Shown: positions 26,985 through 35,871, numbered from the stretch's first letter. The stretch: 64,000 nucleotides of DNA from Paenibacillus sp. FSL M7-0420 (GCF_038002345.1 NZ_JBBOCJ010000001.1:4154001-4218000), one strand, 5' to 3'. Made by a program: numbers and translations. Notes: a model not told the origin generated them from the letters alone.

Positions 26985-27207
26985 ATATTGCAAATCAACC
27001 CATTACTTCATACTTACGTTTGCCGCATCCCTAGGATTAACATACGTTCATCTAATGCAAAATATGCCGGTAAGCGGTTACTTACTGATATACTATAAAT
27101 ATACCTCACTAGTTCAGCAGTTTCAAATAGAGTTTACTATTTTTATTGAGTTCAATATTTTTTTCATATCCCATTAAAATTTAATGGATTTTCCGTAAAG
27201 GCTGTGC
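26985..27207. other. Gene-free AT-rich stretch after tRNA-Pro
   Basis: No open frame with a ribosome site, no clear hairpin. It is the first part of a 0.9-kb gene-poor region between the tRNA and trmD that holds a candidate RNA (27220-27378), a long inverted repeat and a candidate small gene. Confidence 0.5.
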
Positions 27208-27213
27208 TATACT
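27208..27213 (+). promoter_or_regulatory. Extended -10 of a candidate small RNA
   Basis: TGCTATACT at 27205-27213 is an extended -10 (TG at the right spacing). The -35 is weak. Initiation would be near 27220, followed by a structured stretch ending in a terminator at 27378. Confidence 0.5.
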
Positions 27214-27219
27214 CTTGGC

Positions 27220-27378
27220 ACAAGGAAAGGAGGTGCGTTCACATCAAGCATGACATGCTGAACGTATCCCTTACCCGGACCAACGGCTGAATGATTAAGT
27301 CTTGGTGGCGCGGGATACGGATCAAAGTTACAAACTAGCGCCTCGGGTAGAGAGACCGTCTTCGGACGGTCTTTTTTT
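27220..27378 (+). ncRNA. Candidate structured small RNA with terminator, no downstream gene
   Basis: From a promoter-like extended -10 to a terminator (27354-27378: GACCGTC, TTCG loop, GACGGTC, T7) there is no open frame. Helices: CGTATCCC (27263-27270) with GGGATACG (27312-27319); inside, ACCAA..GGCT with AGTC..TTGGT; and TTACCCG (27271-27277) with CGGGTAG (27344-27350), which would form a pseudoknot. An AAAGGAGGTG sits near the 5' end. It is not a riboswitch in the usual sense because no gene follows on this strand. It does not match a T-box, 6S or SRP RNA that I know. Confidence 0.6.
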
Positions 27379-27407
27379 GTTTGCCCGCACTCTTCGCACC
27401 CGGCAAA

Positions 27408-27463
27408 CAAATAACCGCCGAAGCCAGCGAACCTGGGGTTCGTCTGTCTTCAGCGGTTATTTG
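27408..27463. repeat. Long inverted repeat
   Basis: CAAATAACCGCCGAAGCCAG... and its near-complement ...CTTCAGCGGTTATTTG form ~25-base arms around a 3-4-base loop (GAACC-TGG-GGTTC at the apex). No T-run flanks it, so it is a poor terminator. It lies 30 bases after the candidate RNA and could be a small palindromic repeat element. Confidence 0.6.
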
Positions 27464-27532
27464 TGGAATTTGCTGTATTACTGAGCCTATTGAACCTGCT
27501 TCCAGGTCTAATTCATTTCTTCGATTATAAGA

Positions 27533-27649
27533 TTACGATTTACGATTCTTATAAAAATCAATAATATCACTTACCGTGCGGAGCGGCTCCGCCTCCTTGT
27601 GGACAGTGTCCACGGCTGGCTTGAATGATTCATGCGTATTCGTAGTCAC
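27533..27649 (-). CDS. Candidate 38-residue small protein
   Basis: A short open frame below normal prediction limits. Starting at GTG 27649, 9 bases after AAAGGA, it reads MTTNTHESFKPAVDTVHKEA and ends SDIIDFYKNRKS. An in-frame ATG at 27658 is too close to the AAAGGA. Composition is soluble and protein-like, with no low complexity. It lies alone in the gene-poor stretch upstream of the trmD end. I do not recognise a family, and expression is unproven. Confidence 0.4.
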   Translation of the reverse strand: MTTNTHESFKPAVDTVHKEAEPLRTVSDIIDFYKNRKS

Positions 27650-27835
27650 TTCAGTCATTCCTTTCGATAATTAAGCTAGCTGCGTCTATAGCTGCATGTC
27701 TACTTGCGGCACCTCTATTCATTACCCTAGAAAAAGGGTATTGACGCACATCTGCTCGTATTTATTTCGCTGGCAAAACTTCTTCTATGCTATCCGTTCT
27801 CGTTCGTAATTCCCGTTCCCGGTTCTCAGAACACA

Positions 27836-27879
27836 GCAAAAAACGCCTCCCTTACGTAATATACGTTAGAAAGACGCCA
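27836..27879 (-). terminator. Terminator after trmD
   Basis: On the minus strand GGCGTCTTTCTAACGT pairs (with several G-U) with ACGTAAGGGAGGCGTT and is followed by TTTTTT. It ends the rpsP-khpA-rimM-trmD operon. Confidence 0.75.
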
Positions 27880-27904
27880 GCTATGACTCTATTCAGGCCC
27901 AAAT

Positions 27905-28708
27905 TTACAGTTCATTCTTCTTAAGGCTTGTCTGCTCCTGCAGCCGCTTCAGCGTCTGCTTGTCCTTCATTGTCAGCTCCGCTGTCTCCAGCAGATCCGG
28001 TCTGCGTTCGAGGGTACGCTGCAGCGCCTGCTCACGCCGCCACACCTCGATATTGGCATGATGTCCGCTGAGCAGCATGTCCGGCACCTTCCAGCCCCGG
28101 AACTCTGCCGGGCGGGTATAATGCGGGTACTCCAGCAGCCCGGTGCTGAAGGAGTCGGAGATGGCAGAGGTCTCATTGCCCAGTGCCCCCGGCTGCAGAC
28201 GCACTACCGAATCTATTACTGTCAGAGCGGGCAGCTCACCGCCGGTCAGTACATAGTCGCCAATCGACAGCTCGTCCGTCACCAGATGCTCACGGATTCG
28301 CTCGTCATAGCCCTCATAATGACCGCAGATGAAGATCAGATGCTGCTCCTGCGCCAGCTCTTCGGCGATCTGCTGGTTATACGTCCGGCCCTGGGGGCAC
28401 ATCAGAATAATACGCGGCTTCACCGCCTCTGTGTTCTCAGTGTCTGTGTCCCCTTGCTCACCGCCAGCGTTACTCTGAGCCAGCACATGCTCCACCGCTG
28501 CGAAGATCGGGTCAGGCTTCAGCACCATGCCTCCCCCTCCCCCGTAAGGCGTATCGTCCACGCTGTTATGCTTGTTGCCCGAGAAGTCGCGGAAGTTCAC
28601 TGTATTCAGTGAAGCAATGCCTTTCTCACGGGCCTTACCGAGAATGCTGGTGCCGAACACGCCCTCACACATATCCGGGAACAGCGTCAGCACATCGATG
28701 CGGATCAT
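27905..28708 (-). CDS. trmD: tRNA (guanine-37,N1)-methyltransferase TrmD
   Basis: TrmD methylates G37 next to the anticodon and prevents +1 frameshifts. The 267-residue SPOUT-fold protein shows family motifs [38 protein letters not shown] and [13 protein letters not shown] (the knot that binds S-adenosylmethionine). Its ATG overlaps the rimM stop (ATGA). It is somewhat longer than E. coli TrmD because of a polar insert around residues 80-92 ([16 protein letters not shown]). Confidence 0.97.
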   Translation of the reverse strand: MIRIDVLTLFPDMCEGVFGTSILGKAREKGIASLNTVNFRDFSGNKHNSVDDTPYGGGGGMVLKPDPIFAAVEHVLAQSNAGGEQGDTDTENTEAVKPRIILMCPQGRTYNQQIAEELAQEQHLIFICGHYEGYDERIREHLVTDELSIGDYVLTGGELPALTVIDSVVRLQPGALGNETSAISDSFSTGLLEYPHYTRPAEFRGWKVPDMLLSGHHANIEVWRREQALQRTLERRPDLLETAELTMKDKQTLKRLQEQTSLKKNEL

Positions 28709-29229
28709 GGAAGCAGCCCTTCCATGAGGTGCACGGTGATTTTTTTGGCTGCAATATTGACGTCCAGCACTACATCGTTAATAACCGGAATCAGAATATC
28801 CTGGCCCTTCTTAGGCTTCACTACCCAGACATCATTGGCCCCGGGCTGCAGAATCTCCGTAATCGTTCCCAGCGGCTGGCTGGCATCTTCATCCGTATAG
28901 ACCTCGCAGCCTACGATCTGGTGGAAGTAATACTCGTTCTCCGGCAGCTCAACCAGATTATCACTAGGCACCTTGAGCATGCTGCCTTTGTATTTCTCAA
29001 CCTCATTAATGTTCGTATACCCCTTAAGCTTGGCGATATACATCCCTTTATGCTCTCTCGCCGATTCGATCGTCACCTCGAATTTCGGGCTTCCGTCTGC
29101 GGGAATCAGCAGCAGCTTGTTACCGGCCGCGAACCGCACTTCCGGGAAATCGGTATGCGACAGGATTTTGATCTCCCCGCGAATGCCGTGCGTATTCACC
29201 AGCCTGCCTACGGTTAACTCTTCTGTCAT
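28705..29229 (-). CDS. rimM: 16S rRNA processing protein RimM
   Basis: RimM assists 30S head assembly near S19. The 174-residue protein has the N-terminal motif [20 protein letters not shown] (residues 7-26) and a C-terminal PRC-barrel ([16 protein letters not shown]... [16 protein letters not shown]). GGAGATG lies before the ATG. It overlaps trmD by four bases, the standard arrangement. Confidence 0.95.
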   Translation of the reverse strand: MTEELTVGRLVNTHGIRGEIKILSHTDFPEVRFAAGNKLLLIPADGSPKFEVTIESAREHKGMYIAKLKGYTNINEVEKYKGSMLKVPSDNLVELPENEYYFHQIVGCEVYTDEDASQPLGTITEILQPGANDVWVVKPKKGQDILIPVINDVVLDVNIAAKKITVHLMEGLLP

Positions 29230-29333
29230 GTGTTCATCTCCTTCACGTTGATTGCGTACAGCCTATAAATTCTTATATTTTCAACAAAAAGGAGCCGGGA
29301 TATACTATCCCTAGCCCCTCCTTGTGCGCATCC

Positions 29334-29564
29334 TTAAGATAAAATATCCACGGTAACGCGTTTATCACTTTTGACTGCTGCAGATGTGACTACGGTACGA
29401 AGCGCTTTGGCGATCCGCCCCTGCTTGCCGATGACCTTACCGACATCATCAGGATGCACGGAGAGCTCATAGACAATCAGGTGATCCTTCTCCACGGTCC
29501 GTACGGCCACATCCTCCGGATGATCCACTAAAGCCTTAGCAATAACACCAACTAATTCTTCCAT
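29334..29564 (-). CDS. khpA: KH-domain RNA-binding protein KhpA (YlqC)
   Basis: KhpA is a single KH-domain protein that binds RNA, with KhpB in many Firmicutes. The ATG at 29564 gives 76 residues, MEELVGVIAKALVDHPEDVA. The KH signature HPDDVGKVIGKQGRIAKALR contains the GxxG loop GKQG. It lies 22 bases after rpsP, as in other Bacillales. Confidence 0.93.
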   Translation of the reverse strand: MEELVGVIAKALVDHPEDVAVRTVEKDHLIVYELSVHPDDVGKVIGKQGRIAKALRTVVTSAAVKSDKRVTVDILS

Positions 29565-29586
29565 AGAGGACCCTCGCAATCAGTCA

Positions 29587-29859
29587 TTATTTCTGAAGCT
29601 TTGACTCATGGAACTTCTTCATCACGCCAGCTTTGGAAAGCAGGTTGCGGACGGTATCAGATGCTTGTGCACCTGTCTGAAGCCATTTAAGAGCCTTCTC
29701 TTCGTCAATCTTAACGACTGCCGGTACTTCGATCGGATTATAATAACCGATTTCCTCGATAAAACGGCCGTCACGAGGAGACCGGGAATCGGAAACCACT
29801 ACACGGTAGAAAGGCGCTTTATGTGCTCCCATTCTTTTCAAACGAATACGTACTGCCAC
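29587..29859 (-). CDS. rpsP: Ribosomal protein S16
   Basis: S16 is an early-binding 30S protein. The start is a GTG at 29859, 6 bases after AAGGAGGTG, giving [19 protein letters not shown] with 90 residues; an upstream in-frame GTG lies inside the ribosome binding site itself. Signature [23 protein letters not shown] is typical (split here: SDSRSPRDG then [10 protein letters not shown]). It heads rpsP-khpA-rimM-trmD. Confidence 0.96.
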   Translation of the reverse strand: MAVRIRLKRMGAHKAPFYRVVVSDSRSPRDGRFIEEIGYYNPIEVPAVVKIDEEKALKWLQTGAQASDTVRNLLSKAGVMKKFHESKLQK

Positions 29860-30211
29860 GAAATTCACCTCCTTAAAAGAATATCGTTATCGATCCCTCC
29901 CAAACCCTCCCTTCCCGAAGGGAGGGCCCCAAGGGCTCTGCCCTCTGGACACCCGCTAAGTGCAACTAGCGTAGGCGTTCAGACTGGCGGGACTTGGCTG
30001 GGTTCGGCGGAAGACCGCTTTTCCTCCCTGCGGGATACGCTTGACTGGCGGCGTTCCCTGGTAACGGGGGGAAGAAATTTAAACATTAAGATCAAGGTCA
30101 AAAGATTAAGGTCAAAAGACTGTTCGATCTTCTGATGTTATACTATATCAGATCTAGGGGTAAACCTAAAACTTAAAGCTAGACCTAAACATTAAACCGT
30201 AAAGATTAAGG
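29860..30211. other. Intergenic region between ffh and rpsP with short repeats
   Basis: About 350 bases. It contains a GC-rich hairpin CCCTCCCTT..AAGGGAGGG (29905-29926), and three copies of a TTAAGGTCAA-like word (TCAAGGTCAA 30084, TTAAGGTCAA 30100 and 30200, approximate). On the minus strand TATAGT/TATAAC hexamers near 30140 could be the rpsP promoter. No coding sequence seen. Confidence 0.5.
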
Positions 30212-31603
30212 TCAACGGAACGGGAACTTCATTCCGCCTTTACCGGCGAGGCCCTTGAGCTGCTTCATGGCGTTCTTCTTGCCGCCCTTACCGCCTCCGC
30301 CGCCCATCATGCCGGAGAACTGCTTCATCATCTTGCGCATTTCATCGAATTGCTTGATGAGCCGGTTCACCTCAGCGACGTTGGTACCGCTGCCTGCTGC
30401 AATACGCTTGCGGCGGTTGTGGTTGATGATCTCAGGCTGAGCTTTCTCGGCCTTGGTCATGGAATGAACAATGGCTTCAACGCGGCCCATCTGCTTATCG
30501 TCCACCTTCAGGTCCTTCATGCCCTTGGCCTTATTCATGCCAGGCAGCATATCCAGAATCTGATCGATCGGGCCAAGCTTCTTCACTTGATCCATCTGCT
30601 CCAGGAAATCATCGAACGTGAACTCTGCGTTACGCATCTTACGTTCCATTTCCTTGGCTTTCTCGGTATCGATGTTGGCCTGAGCCTTCTCGATCAGCGA
30701 TAGCATGTCGCCCATGCCAAGTATCCGCGAAGCCATCCGCTCAGGATGGAACGGCTCCAGCGCATCGATCTTCTCGCCGAGAGCGGCGAATTTGATCGGA
30801 CAGCCGGTGACCGCCTTGACGGATAATGCAGCACCACCACGGGTGTCGCCGTCAAGCTTCGTAAGCACTACGCCGGTAAGCTCCAGCTGCTTGTTGAAGC
30901 TGTCCGCCACATTCACGGCATCCTGACCGGTCATCGCATCGACAACCAGCAGTACTTCATCCGGAGTTACTACGTTATGGATCTGCTTCAGCTCTTCCAT
31001 CAGCTCTTCATCAATATGCAGGCGGCCTGCGGTATCGATGATGACATAATCCAGGTTATTATCCTTCGCATGCTGAACACCTTGTCTGGCAATCTCTACC
31101 GGACTCGTCTGATCACCCAGCGAGAAGACAGGAACCTTAATCTGTTCTCCGAGCACCTGCAATTGCTTGATCGCAGCCGGACGGTAGATGTCGGCGGCTA
31201 CGAGCAGCGGGCGGTGGTTGCCCTTCTGCAGCAGCTTCGCCAGCTTACCGGAAGTGGTCGTCTTCCCCGCGCCCTGCAGACCCGTCATCATGATGACCGT
31301 CGGCGGCTTGTTCGACTTAGCCAGCTTCGCCTGGCTTCCGCCCATCAGCTCCGTCAGTTCCTTGTTAACAATATCGATGATGACCATGCCTGGCGTGAAG
31401 CTGTCCATCACTTCCGTGCCAACAGACTTCTCTTTCACCTTGGACACGAAGTCCTTGACGACCTTGAAGTTAACATCGGCTTCCAGAAGGGCCAGCCGCA
31501 CTTCACGCATCGCTTCGTTTACGTCATCTTCGGATACTTTTCCTTTGCCGCGCAGTTTGCTGAACACATTCTGCAATCTTCCGGTTAATCCTTCAAATGC
31601 CAT
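30212..31603 (-). CDS. ffh: Signal recognition particle GTPase Ffh
   Basis: Ffh binds 4.5S-like RNA and signal sequences and delivers ribosomes to FtsY at the membrane. The 463-residue protein has the N domain, the G domain with GLQGAGKTTTSGKLA (near 106-120), DTAGRLHID (near 190), TKLDGDTRGGA (near 248), and a Met-rich M domain ending MMKQFSGMMGGGGGKGGKK. GGGAGCGAG precedes the ATG. It follows ylxM by 21 bases. Confidence 0.97.
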   Translation of the reverse strand: MAFEGLTGRLQNVFSKLRGKGKVSEDDVNEAMREVRLALLEADVNFKVVKDFVSKVKEKSVGTEVMDSFTPGMVIIDIVNKELTELMGGSQAKLAKSNKPPTVIMMTGLQGAGKTTTSGKLAKLLQKGNHRPLLVAADIYRPAAIKQLQVLGEQIKVPVFSLGDQTSPVEIARQGVQHAKDNNLDYVIIDTAGRLHIDEELMEELKQIHNVVTPDEVLLVVDAMTGQDAVNVADSFNKQLELTGVVLTKLDGDTRGGAALSVKAVTGCPIKFAALGEKIDALEPFHPERMASRILGMGDMLSLIEKAQANIDTEKAKEMERKMRNAEFTFDDFLEQMDQVKKLGPIDQILDMLPGMNKAKGMKDLKVDDKQMGRVEAIVHSMTKAEKAQPEIINHNRRKRIAAGSGTNVAEVNRLIKQFDEMRKMMKQFSGMMGGGGGKGGKKNAMKQLKGLAGKGGMKFPFR

Positions 31604-31624
31604 AGGCGGCTCGCTCCCTTCTTC

Positions 31625-31981
31625 CTACTCTAACCTCTGCAGCCGGTCCATAATTTCCATGAATTGCTGCTTATATTGCTCCGGCAGCATTCCACTGTCC
31701 GGGAATCTGCGCAGTTCTTCTAAGTACTTATTTCGGTCTTCATGCTTGGACAGGAGTCCAAGCTTCTCTTCATAATTCTCAAGGACTTGCTCCGCCCGCT
31801 TGATATGCTCGTACACAGCCTGGCGGCTAATTTCAAATTCCGCTGCGATCTCCCCCAGGGAGAAATCATCATGGAAATAATATTTGAGAAACGTCTGTTG
31901 CTTGTCAGTAAGCAGCCGTTCATAGAAAGCAAATAACAGGTTGATCCGGTTGGTTTTCTCGAGCCTATTCTCCTGACTCAT
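31625..31981 (-). CDS. ylxM: YlxM family DNA-binding protein, SRP-associated
   Basis: YlxM is a small helix-turn-helix protein always next to ffh in Firmicutes; it influences the SRP pathway. Start at ATG 31981 (MSQENRLEKTNRINLLFAFY), 118 residues. The HTH SLGEIAAEFEISRQAVYEHI is near residues 43-62 and the N-terminal segment ERLLTDKQQTFLKYYFHDD is typical. A consensus promoter lies upstream, so ylxM-ffh form a unit. Confidence 0.93.
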   Translation of the reverse strand: MSQENRLEKTNRINLLFAFYERLLTDKQQTFLKYYFHDDFSLGEIAAEFEISRQAVYEHIKRAEQVLENYEEKLGLLSKHEDRNKYLEELRRFPDSGMLPEQYKQQFMEIMDRLQRLE

Positions 31982-32035
31982 TAAGGGCACTCCCTTCGTC
32001 AAGGAAAAACACTTTACAGCTTCACAACGTCCCTT

Positions 32036-32064
32036 ATGATACCGAAAACAAAGAAAGATGTCAA
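32036..32064 (-). promoter_or_regulatory. Predicted SigA promoter of ylxM-ffh
   Basis: On the minus strand TTGACA (32064-32059) and TATCAT (32041-32036) are spaced by 17 bases, ~55 bases before the ylxM start. The -35 lies in one arm of an inverted repeat (AAAGAAAGATGTCAAGT ... ACTTGTCATC, 32050-32092) that may also end the upstream transcript. Confidence 0.8.
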
Positions 32065-32151
32065 GTCTTTTTACTTGTCATCTTTTTCTTTGCCCAAAAC
32101 CGGCATTCCCGCCCTCAAATCCAGCACCAGTACTGCCCTATGTCTCCCGCA

Positions 32152-32799
32152 TTAATGAATAGGGAGAATGTATAACAATACAACGAAGAAGTGCAGAACG
32201 GTTCCCGCAAGCACGAATAAATGCCAGATCGCATGATGGTACGGGAAGCCGCGCCATACATAAAACACGGTGCCCAGAGTGTACAGCAGTCCGCCAATCA
32301 TCAGCAGAGTCATCCCGCCGCTGGCGACGGCCTGTGACAGAGGGCTCCAGGCGATTACGATCATCCAGCCCATCGCAATGTAGAAAACGGTGGACATGAA
32401 CAGGAATTTTTTGACGAAAAAAGCCTTGAAGAAAACACCGAATACCGCCACTCCCCAAGCGATGCCGAACAACGTCCAGCCCAGCGGTCCGCGGATCGCC
32501 ACCAGCATAAACGGGGTGTACGTTCCGGCAATGAATAAGTAAATCGAAGAGTGGTCAAGGAATTCAAAGAAGTCCTTCGCTTTGCCGTCTCTGAAACTAT
32601 GCACCATCGTTGAATTAAAATACAGGATCAGCATAGTAGCGCCGTAAATGGAGAAACTGACTACATGCCAGGCTGTGCCGTTCTGAACAGCATATACGAC
32701 CAGCAGAACCAGCGCAGCAATACTTAATAGAGCGCCGATCCCGTGTGTAACCGCATTTGCTACTTCTTCCTTGCGGCTGTAAGTGTGAGTATTTGCCAT
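32152..32799 (-). CDS. Hemolysin III / PAQR family membrane protein
   Basis: A seven-helix membrane protein of the hemolysin III (YqfA/TrhA) family; proposed roles include membrane fluidity homeostasis, but the activity is unsettled. The 215-residue product shows the conserved His/Asp/Ser sites: NSTMVHSF near 62-69, DHSSIYLFIAGTYTPF near 82-97, and the late HAIWHLFVLAGTVLHFF near 189-205. GGAAGGAAT precedes the ATG. Monocistronic. Confidence 0.88.
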   Translation of the reverse strand: MANTHTYSRKEEVANAVTHGIGALLSIAALVLLVVYAVQNGTAWHVVSFSIYGATMLILYFNSTMVHSFRDGKAKDFFEFLDHSSIYLFIAGTYTPFMLVAIRGPLGWTLFGIAWGVAVFGVFFKAFFVKKFLFMSTVFYIAMGWMIVIAWSPLSQAVASGGMTLLMIGGLLYTLGTVFYVWRGFPYHHAIWHLFVLAGTVLHFFVVLLYILPIH

Positions 32800-32958
32800 A
32801 CCACGATTCCTTCCGTTTGCGGTTTCCTTCTATTATAGCCGTTTCTCCAAAGTCCTTCCAGCTTGAAGTACGCCGCAGGCAGGCCGCTGCTGCATCATTC
32901 AGTCACTTTAAGAAGCCATTATTCGCAGCTGTGCTGTTGCAGCAGGGTTCTTCAAGAC

Positions 32959-34476
32959 TTATAGCTTGTAGAGCTCGGTATACTTCGCTTCCAGATAATC
33001 CGCCAGATAATCGGGATTCAGCGGTTCGCCTGTGACTTGCTCGATAATCTGCGAAGGGGTCAGGCTCTGGCCGTAGCGGTATACCTTGTCAGTAAGCCAT
33101 TCTTTGATCGGCAGCAAGTTACCGGCGGCAATCAGCTCTTCGAATTCTGGCAGTTCCTTACGCAGGGTGTTCAGCATTTGTGCCGCATACATGTTACCCA
33201 GGGAATAGGAAGCGAAATAGCCGAAGTCTCCACCGGACCAATGAACGTCCTGCAGTACGCCAAGCGCATCCGTAGGCGGTGTAATGCCTAAGTATTCCTG
33301 ATACTTCGCGTTCCAGGTCTTAGGCAGATCCTTGACTTCAAGCCCTTCATTGAAAATCAGCTTCTCAATCTCATAGCGCACAATAATATGCAGGTTATAC
33401 GTCAGCTCATCGGCTTCAATCCGGATGAAGGAATTGCCTACACTATTGATCGCCCGGTAAAAGTCTTCCATCTCCACGTTCGCAAGCTGCTCCGGGAAAT
33501 GCTGCTGCAGATCGCCGTAGTAACGCTGCCAGAAGGCCCGGCTGCGGCCGATCATATTCTCCCACAGTCTGGACTGGGATTCATGAATTCCCATGGATGC
33601 GCCCTGTGCCAGGGGTGTACCGATCAGCTCTTCACCGAAATTCTGCTCGTACAGGGCATGTCCGCCCTCATGCAGCGAGCTGAAGATGGAGCTGGTCACA
33701 TTGTCCAGCAGATAGTTCGTGGTAATGCGGACATCGCCGGGGTTCAGCCCTGTAGCGAACGGATGTACACTCTCATCCAGACGCCCTGCCTCGAAATCAT
33801 AGCCCATCTGTTCGAGTAAGAAGAGGCCGAATTTCTCCTGCTGCTCCTTAGGGAAGATCTGGCTCAGGAATCCGGTGTCCGGCTTGTTCGGCGAAGCATT
33901 GATCGCTTCGGCCAGCGGCACAAGACGGCTGCGCAGACGGGTGAAGATCGCATCCACCTTCTCAACGGTCAAATCGGGCTCGTACATATCCAGCAAAGTG
34001 TCATAACGCGAGCCTTGCACACCCCAATAATCAATGAACTCTTGTTTGAAGGCCACAATCTTGGTCAGATAAGGCTCGAAGGAGACGAAATCATTATCAT
34101 CCTTAGCCTCTTCCCAGATCGTCTGCGCATGGGCGGTGAGCACCGAATATTCCTCGAAGGTCTTGGAGGGAATGCTTTTGCTGCGCTGGTACTCCTTGCG
34201 GGTATCCTTCACAATCTTATTCTGATTGCTGTCCAGCTGCTCCGCTACTTCCGGGCGGCTGAAATACGCTGTGAACGCCCCGATCTCCTCCGATACCTGG
34301 AGTCTGAATGCTTCTGCACTCAGCATACCCAGCGTGGCGGAACGGATCTCTACACCTTTGCGGGGCGCGCCTGTACGCAGATCCCAGCCCAGAAGTCCAA
34401 TTGCTTCATAATAGCCTTTGATTTTAGATAATAGCTCGCTGAATTTATCCCATTGTTCCCGGACTTGCTGTTCCAT
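32959..34476 (-). CDS. Carboxypeptidase Taq (M32 family metallocarboxypeptidase)
   Basis: M32 carboxypeptidases remove C-terminal residues from peptides with a zinc or cobalt ion. The 505-residue protein has the usual length and the motif SSLHEGGHALYEQ (HExGH metal site, near 264-276), the third-ligand region MGIHESQSRLWEN (near 294-306), and GDVRITTNY. AGGTGCTC precedes the ATG. A promoter-like TTGATT-17-TATCAT pair lies upstream. Cytoplasmic, no signal peptide. Confidence 0.93.
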   Translation of the reverse strand: MEQQVREQWDKFSELLSKIKGYYEAIGLLGWDLRTGAPRKGVEIRSATLGMLSAEAFRLQVSEEIGAFTAYFSRPEVAEQLDSNQNKIVKDTRKEYQRSKSIPSKTFEEYSVLTAHAQTIWEEAKDDNDFVSFEPYLTKIVAFKQEFIDYWGVQGSRYDTLLDMYEPDLTVEKVDAIFTRLRSRLVPLAEAINASPNKPDTGFLSQIFPKEQQEKFGLFLLEQMGYDFEAGRLDESVHPFATGLNPGDVRITTNYLLDNVTSSIFSSLHEGGHALYEQNFGEELIGTPLAQGASMGIHESQSRLWENMIGRSRAFWQRYYGDLQQHFPEQLANVEMEDFYRAINSVGNSFIRIEADELTYNLHIIVRYEIEKLIFNEGLEVKDLPKTWNAKYQEYLGITPPTDALGVLQDVHWSGGDFGYFASYSLGNMYAAQMLNTLRKELPEFEELIAAGNLLPIKEWLTDKVYRYGQSLTPSQIIEQVTGEPLNPDYLADYLEAKYTELYKL

Positions 34477-34516
34477 GTCTGAGCACCTGCCTTGTCATTT
34501 TTTTCTACTCCTCTTG

Positions 34517-34545
34517 ATGATACTTTTTATAATCGTTATAATCAA
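34517..34545 (-). promoter_or_regulatory. Predicted SigA promoter of the M32 carboxypeptidase gene
   Basis: TTGATT (34545-34540) and TATCAT (34522-34517) with a 17-base spacer on the minus strand, 40 bases before the gene. Confidence 0.65.
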
Positions 34546-34707
34546 ATTCGGGCTGTATCTCTTCAAATTTGAAGTAGTTAACGGCTCACAGGCGCGGAGA
34601 CAGACTCCGCTTAAATTTTGCAATTTTTGATTACAGGAAGCCCTTTATGTTCGCGGCAAGACGCAGTACAATGGATTACAGTTTAATCTTAAGGAGGCAC
34701 ATGGCTT

Positions 34708-35271
34708 ATGAGTCAGGTTACAGACATTTTAGAGTTCAACAAGCATTTTGTAGAGGAAAAAGCATATGAGAGCTATCTGACCAGCCGCTTCCCGGATAAA
34801 AAAATGCTGATCATCACCTGTATGGACACACGGCTTGTTGAGCTTCTGCCCAAAGCAATGAATTTCAAGAACGGTGATGTCAAAATCATCAAAAATGCCG
34901 GAGCCATCATCTCCCAGCCGTTCGGGAGCGTCATGCGCAGCGTAATGGTTGCGCTATACGAACTGGACGCGGACGAAGTGATTGTCGTCGGCCATTATGA
35001 ATGCGGCATGGCTTCCCTGAATGCTGACCATATGATTAACTCCATCAAGGAACGCGGCGTGTCCGAGGAAGTACTCAGTACTTTGGAGAATTCGGGGATT
35101 AAGCTGACCAAATGGCTGCGCGGGTTTGACAACGTAGAGGAAGGGGTAATTCAGACTGTGGAGCTGATTAAGCGCCATCCCTTACTCCCCCCAAACGTAC
35201 CTATTCACGGCATGATCATCGATCCGGCTACCGGAGCGCTTGAGCTTGTCTCGGACGGATACGCGGACTAA
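34708..35271 (+). CDS. Beta-class carbonic anhydrase
   Basis: Reversibly hydrates CO2 with a zinc ion. The 187-residue protein is of the short beta type: zinc ligands are in ITCMDTRL (Cys near 38) and VVGHYECGMA (His and Cys near 97-100), with Asp-Arg of MDTR as the dyad. NAGAIISQPFGSVMRS completes the active site. GGAGG lies 10 bases before the ATG. Monocistronic with a strong terminator. Confidence 0.93.
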   Translation: MSQVTDILEFNKHFVEEKAYESYLTSRFPDKKMLIITCMDTRLVELLPKAMNFKNGDVKIIKNAGAIISQPFGSVMRSVMVALYELDADEVIVVGHYECGMASLNADHMINSIKERGVSEEVLSTLENSGIKLTKWLRGFDNVEEGVIQTVELIKRHPLLPPNVPIHGMIIDPATGALELVSDGYAD

Positions 35272-35295
35272 GGCAACTCTTTGATACTGCTGTTT

Positions 35296-35323
35296 GCGCG
35301 GGTCCCGGACCCGCGCTTTTTTT
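35296..35323 (+). terminator. Terminator after carbonic anhydrase
   Basis: GCGCGGGTCCCGGACCCGCGC is a perfect GC-rich hairpin followed by seven T. Confidence 0.93.
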
Positions 35324-35436
35324 GTGTAAATTCTTATTTATTAAAAATTGAAACCTTAGCCTCCGCTCTGCGTATTACCGGGCAATAGCCGGGTAAACTG
35401 GGTGTTACCAATACTTCTAGGAGGTTCTTGTACTCA

Positions 35437-35871
35437 ATGAAACCAATGAAACGTGTAATGATGATTGTTATGGCCTTCACACTGTTCTTCGCCGTCACTG
35501 TTCCTGACTTCGCAGATGCCCGCCGCGGCGGGGGCTTCAAATCAGGAAGCCGGGGCTTCACGACGACCCCGAAGAAATCAACCACTGATAATGTGAAAAA
35601 AAGCGATAGCACCAAAAGCAACACCAACGGAACTGCAGCGAACGCGAACCGCGGCTTCTTCAGCGGCGGCGGACTGATGAAAGGCCTGATGATCGGCGGA
35701 ATCGCCGGCTTCCTCTTCGGCGGCATGTTCGCCGGAATGGGCGCTTTGGGCAATATTATCGGATTCATGATTAACATGCTGGCCATCTACTTCGTCGTGA
35801 TGCTGATTATGAACTTCTTCAAGCGCAGACAAGAAAGACGCCGTCTGGAAGAAAGAGACGGACGCTACTAA
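35437..35871 (+). CDS. Small secreted or membrane protein with Gly-rich helices
   Basis: A 144-residue protein: signal peptide or anchor (MIVMAFTLFFAVTVPDFADA), a Ser/Thr/Asn/Lys-rich linker, a Gly-rich hydrophobic segment (GLMKGLMIGGIAGFLFGGMF) and a further helix (MINMLAIYFVVMLIMNFF) with basic tail. The layout resembles Tim44-like/DUF proteins of Bacillales, not certain. AGGAGG is 12 bases before the ATG. Its stop overlaps the next ATG by one base. Confidence 0.75.
   Translation: MKPMKRVMMIVMAFTLFFAVTVPDFADARRGGGFKSGSRGFTTTPKKSTTDNVKKSDSTKSNTNGTAANANRGFFSGGGLMKGLMIGGIAGFLFGGMFAGMGALGNIIGFMINMLAIYFVVMLIMNFFKRRQERRRLEERDGRY

Noticed and set aside
26926..27177. 83-residue plus-strand frame
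   Set aside because: It overlaps the tRNA-Pro gene on the other strand and has no ribosome site.
27220..27378. T-box riboswitch
   Set aside because: GGTGGCGCGGG resembles the T-box sequence, but stem I, the specifier loop and a downstream aminoacyl-tRNA gene are missing.
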